NCBI GenBank assembly: GCA_035275405.1
Contig: DATEMU010000005.1
Location: 186,001 to 250,000, forward strand
Source of the DNA: Phycisphaerae bacterium
GTDB taxonomy: Bacteria; Planctomycetota; Phycisphaerae; UBA1845; UTPLA1
DNA: 64,000 nucleotides
Reading direction: 5' to 3'
A model generated the notes under the pieces. It saw only the letters and a program-made list of their open reading frames with translations, searched no databases and was not told where the DNA came from. The position numbers were made by a program, and so were the translations under genes. Shown piece by piece: positions 59,517 through 64,000 of the stretch; position 1 is the first letter of the stretch; each line of letters opens with the position of its first letter.

Positions 59517-61136
59517 TCAGGAGGCCCCAAAAAACTTATCGATCGTCGTGCGCGACGGTGGTTTCGTCACGAACGACACCAGTACGAGGGCCAGCGTCGA
59601 AGCCAGCGTAATCGGGGCGACCGGGAGCATCCCATAGATATGGAAGTCCTCCGCCTGCCCGTAATTGGACAGTCGGAAGAGATAAAACCAACTCACCCCG
59701 GCGGCCACAATGGACGCGTAGGCCCCCCACTTCGTCGTTCTCCGCCAATATAGGGCGGCGAAGGTCAGCGGCGCGAGGCTGGCAAAGCCCGCGAAACACC
59801 ACACGCCGAGCCGGAAAACGGCCCGCGGCTCCATGAGCGAGATCACATAAGTTACGATGACCGTGCCGACGACAAAGGCCCGGCCCATCGTGATCAGTTG
59901 ACGATCGGTAAAGCGCCTTTCGCCGAGGTAATGGCGAACGACGTCGTTGGTGAACATGTTGCCCAGAACGAGGAATTGCGCGTCGAGCGAGTTGGTCGCC
60001 AGGACGCTGGCGGCCATGAACCCGCCGAGAATCGGGCCGGTCAGATTCTTAACCGACATCGCCAGGACCTTATTGGGGTCGACATCAGGGGGAAGCAGCG
60101 GTTTTCCATTGACAATGGCCGACGTCGCCCAGACTCCAAGCAGGACGCACGGTAGCCAGGTCACCATAATGCAAAGCGGATGGCCGACCACGGAGAGTTT
60201 GAACGATTTTGCCGACTTCGCCGTGAGATAGTATTGGAACAGGTGTGGAAACGTCGCCACGGAGAATGGGATGAGCATGTAGGAGAGGAATTCGAGCTGT
60301 CCAATGCCCGGCGCTACAGGGTGCTTGGGCGGCGGTCCGATCTTGTTCGTCTTCCACTCGGCCATTTTGGCCTTGAAGCGGGCCTCCGCGGCCTCGTATT
60401 TCGGCACGTCTTTGGGGTCGAACGTCCGCTTGAGCAGACTCGGGTTCTGCTCGGCGACCATTTTCGTGGCGCCGTCCAGCCCACCGAGTTTGTTGGAGAT
60501 GACAAACATGGCCACAATGCCCAGCGTGATGAAGAGCACGTTCTGAAACGTATTGACCCACATCGTGCTGCGGACGCCGCCCACGAAAACATAAACGAGC
60601 ACGACGCCGACGATGATTCCCTGGGACAACCAGGCCGGTACCGCGCCTTTAGTGGACGCAAACGTCTCCGGAAACGCGCCGATGGTCACACCCGTAATGC
60701 AGGAGCCCAGGCCGAGTACGCCGGTCAGCAAGTACGGAAAGAGCATCGCCACCAGGATGGGAAACAGCACCAGACCGATCTGTGAGGATTCGAATCGATC
60801 CCGGAAGAACTCGATCTGCGTCAGGTACCCGAAGCGTTTGCCGTAGGACCAGAGCTTGACGCCGACGAAGAAAAAGCACAGGGCGTGAATAATGGCGGAG
60901 GAGGAGGCCATCAGCCCATACACGCCGATCCCCTTCTGAGACGCCTCGCCGGAGCTGCCGACCATGGCGAAGGCCGTCATCGTCGTGCCGAAGAGCGACA
61001 TCAGCAGCATGAAGGGGCCGACGCCGCGCGAGGCGAGAAAGTAATCGACGGCCGTTCCGCGCGAAAAGTAATTGCTGGCGAAGCCCAGCGCCAGCAACAC
61101 CACGAGGTAGCCGATGATGATCCAGAGGGCGATCAT
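59517..61136 (-). CDS. sodium:solute symporter (SSS) family
   Basis: 539 residues, about 13 helices. The SSS pattern is plain: YFLASRGVGPFMLLMSLFGTTMTAFAMVGSSGEASQKG (about 31-68), GGVRSTMWVNTFQNVLFITLGI, and LGGFMAASVLATNSLDAQFLVLGNMFTNDVVRHYL (about 368-402). A charged loop of about 70 residues (205-275) is larger than usual. ATG overlaps the DUF3311 stop. Substrate unknown (carboxylate, amino acid or sugar). Confidence 0.9.
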   Translation of the reverse strand: MIALWIIIGYLVVLLALGFASNYFSRGTAVDYFLASRGVGPFMLLMSLFGTTMTAFAMVGSSGEASQKGIGVYGLMASSSAIIHALCFFFVGVKLWSYGKRFGYLTQIEFFRDRFESSQIGLVLFPILVAMLFPYLLTGVLGLGSCITGVTIGAFPETFASTKGAVPAWLSQGIIVGVVLVYVFVGGVRSTMWVNTFQNVLFITLGIVAMFVISNKLGGLDGATKMVAEQNPSLLKRTFDPKDVPKYEAAEARFKAKMAEWKTNKIGPPPKHPVAPGIGQLEFLSYMLIPFSVATFPHLFQYYLTAKSAKSFKLSVVGHPLCIMVTWLPCVLLGVWATSAIVNGKPLLPPDVDPNKVLAMSVKNLTGPILGGFMAASVLATNSLDAQFLVLGNMFTNDVVRHYLGERRFTDRQLITMGRAFVVGTVIVTYVISLMEPRAVFRLGVWCFAGFASLAPLTFAALYWRRTTKWGAYASIVAAGVSWFYLFRLSNYGQAEDFHIYGMLPVAPITLASTLALVLVSFVTKPPSRTTIDKFFGAS

Positions 61137-61375
61137 AGCTCCCCCCGCTGCTGCCGCGGGGCGGCGGCTTCATGGTCGGCAACATCCACGCCCAGTGGCC
61201 AGCAATACTTCGCGGCCAGAAACCAGACGAACGAGGCGGCGATCGAGATCAGGACGTGCCACGCCAGGCCAATAGGCATGAAGCCGAACACCAGGGGATC
61301 GACGGTATCCCACCACCAGAAATCCTGGTGCAGGATGATGAGCAGTATCACGAGGGCGATGACAAGTCGTTTCAT
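61133..61375 (-). CDS. DUF3311 small membrane protein
   Basis: 80 residues with two helices; HQDFWWWDTVDPLVFGFMPIGLAWH (about 15-40) is the DUF3311 signature (P..Y.W.PF..W). The family typically lies next to an SSS symporter gene as a small helper subunit, here with ATGA overlaps on both sides. Confidence 0.85.
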   Translation of the reverse strand: MKRLVIALVILLIILHQDFWWWDTVDPLVFGFMPIGLAWHVLISIAASFVWFLAAKYCWPLGVDVADHEAAAPRQQRGEL

Positions 61376-62628
61376 TGAGCGGCCGCGCCTTCCTCCAAGC
61401 GAATAGGATCGGGCAGCGTAACCTGTTTGGCGAGCGCGTCAAAGACCTCGTGGAGATCGTCCTTGAAGACGTCGCCGATGAGGATGCGCGTGACGTGGTC
61501 CTTGAACTGTGGGTATTCACGAATAAACCGGCCCATGCTGAATTTCGGATCGTAATACGCATACACCAGCATCCGGATTCGCTGCATTCCTTCGGCCAGC
61601 CGCTCGCCTTCGCGGCCCAGCCGGTCGGCAGAGACATCGCCCGCTACGAGCGCATCGTGGACCGCGTCGGCGGCGTACTCCGCGCTCTTAAAGGCCAGCA
61701 TCACGCCGGAGGAATAGAGCGGATCGAGAAAACCGAACGCATCGCCGATCAGCACCCAACCGTGACCGGCAAAGCGCGACGAGCGATACGAAAAATCCGC
61801 CGTGGTGTAGATCTGCGCGACGCGCGTGGCATTCGCCATCCTCCGCGCGGCACCGGGACAGTTGGCGATTTCCTCGTCGAGAATCGCGCCAGGGTCATCG
61901 CCGCGCCCGTTGTAGAGATAGTCCGGCGGCGCCACGACACCGAAGCTGGTGATGTCGTTGGACAACGGGATGAACCAGAACCACCCGCCGCCCTGCGGTG
62001 TGGCGATGACCAGCGTTGCACCGGCGTTGCGGCCGGGATCGCGCAGGGCCCCCTTATAGTACGAATAGATGACCGCGTTCTTGAGCTTCGTATCGCCGTA
62101 GCGCAGCTTGAGCTGTCGGGAGATAAGTCCGGCCTGACCGGAAGCGTCCAGGACGACCTTGGATCGGATGTCTCGCGTTTCACCGCCGATGACCGCCCGC
62201 ACGCCGGCCGCACGATCTCCGTCGAAAAGCACCTCCCGGACCGTCGCCTGCTCGACGACTTCAGCTCCATGTTCGCGGGCGTTTTCCATTAGCATTTTGT
62301 CAAAGCGCGACCGCTCGACCTGCCACGTAAACGACCACTCGCCCGGATCGCGATCGGGAAAGAAAAACGGGGCGGACTCCCTGCCGCTGGCCGTGACAAA
62401 CTGGACGCTCTCCTTCACGACGAAATCCGAGGACTTCATGCGCTCCAGCAATCCGAGCCGCTTGAAGGTCCAATACGTATTGGGCATCAGCGATTCGCCG
62501 ATGTGATGGCGGGGGAATTTCGAACGCTCCAGCACGAGCACGGAGTGCCCATGGTCGGCGAGCAGCGTCGCGGCGGTCGAGCCGGACGGCCCACCGCCGA
62601 TGATCACGCAGTCGTAGCTCTCCTTCAT
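61372..62628 (-). CDS. FAD-dependent halogenase-like oxidoreductase
   Basis: 418 residues. FAD motif VIIGGGPSGSTAATLLADHG (8-27), FPRHHIGESLMP (38-49), WFWFIP (about 218-223; the WxWxIP mark of flavin-dependent halogenases), GHGWVLIGDAFGFLDPLYSSGV (about 295-315). Lys72 lies where PltA-type halogenases have their catalytic Lys. Both halogenases and geranylgeranyl-reductase-type enzymes share much of this, so halogenation is plausible but unproven. Overlaps its neighbours by ATGA. Confidence 0.8.
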   Translation of the reverse strand: MKESYDCVIIGGGPSGSTAATLLADHGHSVLVLERSKFPRHHIGESLMPNTYWTFKRLGLLERMKSSDFVVKESVQFVTASGRESAPFFFPDRDPGEWSFTWQVERSRFDKMLMENAREHGAEVVEQATVREVLFDGDRAAGVRAVIGGETRDIRSKVVLDASGQAGLISRQLKLRYGDTKLKNAVIYSYYKGALRDPGRNAGATLVIATPQGGGWFWFIPLSNDITSFGVVAPPDYLYNGRGDDPGAILDEEIANCPGAARRMANATRVAQIYTTADFSYRSSRFAGHGWVLIGDAFGFLDPLYSSGVMLAFKSAEYAADAVHDALVAGDVSADRLGREGERLAEGMQRIRMLVYAYYDPKFSMGRFIREYPQFKDHVTRILIGDVFKDDLHEVFDALAKQVTLPDPIRLEEGAAAQ

Positions 62629-63257
62629 TCGTCCGTCACCCGCTCGTCGTACACGATCTCCAACAGTTCGATCGCCGGCTGCTCGTCACAGTAAATCACG
62701 CCCAGCCGTCCATACGCCTTCGGCGGCCGCGCCGCGCCAAAATCCGCGAGCAGCGGACATCCAGTGTCAAAGCGATAGTACCATTTCGGCTCAATTCGTC
62801 GAAGGACATTCGCCTGAATCAGCACATCGCCCAGCGGCGTCCGCTTTTCCTGTATCGCCGCGCGAACCGCGCCCGAAGTATAGCCCAGATCGATCCGTAC
62901 GAGGCCGACCTCCACGATGCGCTCGGATTCGGCCAGGCTCAGCACAATTCGCCGCTGGTACAGGTCGCCGTCGACTTGGCTGGCGAGAACGCGCAGAACG
63001 ACATCCTGGCCGAAGTGCTCGCGCAGGCGGAGCGTCATGTGCTGGTCATGCGCGAGGAGGCGGCGGTAAGCATCGGGGAGACGGTCCGGCGCGATCGGCT
63101 CGAAATACCCGCCGAGCGCATCGCGCCCCATTAGCGCGCGACAGAACGTCGTCAGTGCCTGCCGGGGATCATCGAGGCCGTTCAAGTGGATGGACACAAT
63201 ATTACGTGTAACGAATGTTCCGGTAGGGTCTTTCAAAAAAGCGGGGCAGGAGGGCAT
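62625..63257 (-). CDS. chorismate-lyase-like (DUF98) protein
   Basis: 210 residues. Pattern of the DUF98/UbiC-like fold: LLAHDQHMTLRLREHFGQDVVLRVL (about 67-91), QRRIVLSLAESERIVEVGLVRIDL (about 101-124) and EKRTPLGDVLIQANVLRRIEPKWYYRFD (about 136-163). Chorismate lyases make 4-hydroxybenzoate; related DUF98 proteins occur in aromatic polyene and polyketide clusters. The ATG at 63257 overlaps the upstream gene by 56 bases; a GTG at 63197 starts after that stop and may be the real start. Neither has a ribosome site. Confidence 0.72.
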   Translation of the reverse strand: MPSCPAFLKDPTGTFVTRNIVSIHLNGLDDPRQALTTFCRALMGRDALGGYFEPIAPDRLPDAYRRLLAHDQHMTLRLREHFGQDVVLRVLASQVDGDLYQRRIVLSLAESERIVEVGLVRIDLGYTSGAVRAAIQEKRTPLGDVLIQANVLRRIEPKWYYRFDTGCPLLADFGAARPPKAYGRLGVIYCDEQPAIELLEIVYDERVTDE

Positions 63258-63999
63258 CGGCGCGAAGCAGGCCCTCGCGGGTCAGGCGGATCTCGTCGCC
63301 GGCGTGCGTCGCGTAGCCTTCTCGTTCGATAGCGGCCCACTCGCCGCCGAACTCCTCGAGGATATCGAGATCGAACTTGTCGCGGAAATAGCCCGCGTCG
63401 ATTCGCCCCGTCTTGAGTTGCAGGATCATCTCGCGGATCGCCAGCGAGCGCGGCGGCACCGCCAGCGCCCGGCCGATTGGCAGCTCGCTGCGCTCGACCG
63501 TCGCGATATAGTCGTGCCACTGGTCGGCGTTCTGGTAGTGCACGCCGCCAAAATGCGAAAACGAAGCGACCCCCGTTCCGATCATGTCCGCCCCGTGCCA
63601 CAGAGAGTCGCGATAGACGAAGCCCGCGTGGGTGGACGGCTTGATGAGCGTGTAGGCGCTGGAGACGACATATCCGGCCGCCAAAAATTGATCGAACGCG
63701 TAATTCACCCACGCCCGCTTGGTCGCCCAGCCGGCGACCGGCGGCGCGGTCCCGGCCTCCACCGCCTCGCGCGAGAAGACCGCGTTGAACGGCAGCTCCA
63801 TCTGATAAATGGTCAGACTGTCTGGCGACAGGATGAGGGCCTTTTCAACGGTCGCGCGCCATTTGTCCTCCGTGTCGCCGACCATCCCGGCGATGAGGTC
63901 GATGTTGATCTGGTCGAAACAAACCGCTCGCGCCCACTCGTAAGAGCGAAAGACCTCCGGCGACTTGTGGGCGCGGCCGTTGATGGAGAGGACCTCATC
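63202..63999 (-). CDS. radical SAM HemN/HemW-like protein, C-terminal part
   Basis: At least 266 residues; the 5' end, with the CxxxCxxC iron-sulfur motif, is outside the window. The visible part begins DEVLSINGRAHKSPEVFRSY, then INIDLIAGMVGDTEDKW, LTIYQMELPFN, DMIGTGVASFSHFGGVHYQN, matching HemN-type coproporphyrinogen oxidase relatives (Q.vN.DLI.G..g, GxGASS-like block). It ends with a helical DALLPRFFERPYR. First visible gene of the operon with the chorismate-lyase-like and halogenase-like genes, so a non-heme substrate is possible. Confidence 0.8.
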   Translation of the reverse strand, partial: DEVLSINGRAHKSPEVFRSYEWARAVCFDQINIDLIAGMVGDTEDKWRATVEKALILSPDSLTIYQMELPFNAVFSREAVEAGTAPPVAGWATKRAWVNYAFDQFLAAGYVVSSAYTLIKPSTHAGFVYRDSLWHGADMIGTGVASFSHFGGVHYQNADQWHDYIATVERSELPIGRALAVPPRSLAIREMILQLKTGRIDAGYFRDKFDLDILEEFGGEWAAIEREGYATHAGDEIRLTREGLLRADALLPRFFERPYRNIRYT

Positions 64000-64000
64000 G

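Noticed and set aside
60780-60800. GGATTCGAATC-like tRNA T-arm
   Set aside because: It lies in frame within the SSS symporter gene and no acceptor or anticodon arms surround it.

Overview
The window looks like a chromosomal stretch of a high-GC planctomycete, probably of the Phycisphaerae type. The clues are a prepilin-type protein with the FTLIELLVVLAIIALL start, dockerin-like paired EF-hand tails on secreted proteins, PEP-CTERM-like C-termini, several secreted beta-propellers, and an SSS symporter next to a DUF3311 protein. No rRNA, tRNA, CRISPR array or transposase was seen. The species assignment is inference only.

Layout. 1-2750 is an AT-richer, odd left end: a lipoprotein, a DUF2442 protein, a regulatory-looking gap holding a perfect-box promoter, a chain of hairpins and an intrinsic terminator (a likely structured RNA or leader), then a small basic protein, an orphan zinc-ribbon/sigma-region-4 protein and a small gene broken by one stop codon. 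2824-9005 (minus) is a five-gene pilus/secretion operon with two GspE/PilB-type ATPases, PilT, a zinc-ribbon membrane protein and a pseudopilin. 9265-12093 (minus) pairs NAD(P)H-hydrate dehydratase with a hybrid histidine kinase whose sensor matches the ethylene/copper-binding domain of plant ETR1. 13202-17548 (minus) holds a DUF350-like / glutathionylspermidine-synthase-like / unknown operon and a PreA-type dihydropyrimidine dehydrogenase. 17698-28145 is mostly housekeeping on the plus strand: SIMPL protein, SMC, a ClC channel with CBS and TrkA-C parts, MurJ, a DUF4258/YgiT pair, TrmB and YidD, followed by a GAF protein on minus. 28720-32292 is a minimal Tad module (tadA, tadB, tadC).

32399-41010 is rich in secreted repeat proteins (a di-heme-motif propeller, two SBBP/PEP-CTERM paralogues, an FG-GAP lipoprotein) around a Mu gp27-like DUF3486 gene. 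41221-49762 has pyruvate phosphate dikinase, a cysteine-repeat secreted protein, two lipoproteins, a secreted carboxypeptidase-regulatory-like protein and a PPK2 kinase. 49824-53899 is an ABC exporter pair. 53981-57325 has a PQQ-type propeller, a glycosyltransferase and a surface protein. 57525-63999 (minus) is an eight-gene operon in which nearly all genes overlap or nearly touch: radical SAM (cut by the window edge), chorismate-lyase-like, flavin halogenase-like, DUF3311, SSS symporter, thioesterase, membrane protein, PQQ propeller.

A recurring theme is short-period (7, 8 or 10 bp) and inverted repeats that sit at gene starts or inside reading frames, where they add peptides to otherwise conserved proteins (SMC hinge border, PreA linker, a lipoprotein N-terminus). 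Three housekeeping genes (ClC, murJ, trmB) appear to have promoters so close to the start codon that their mRNAs would be leaderless.
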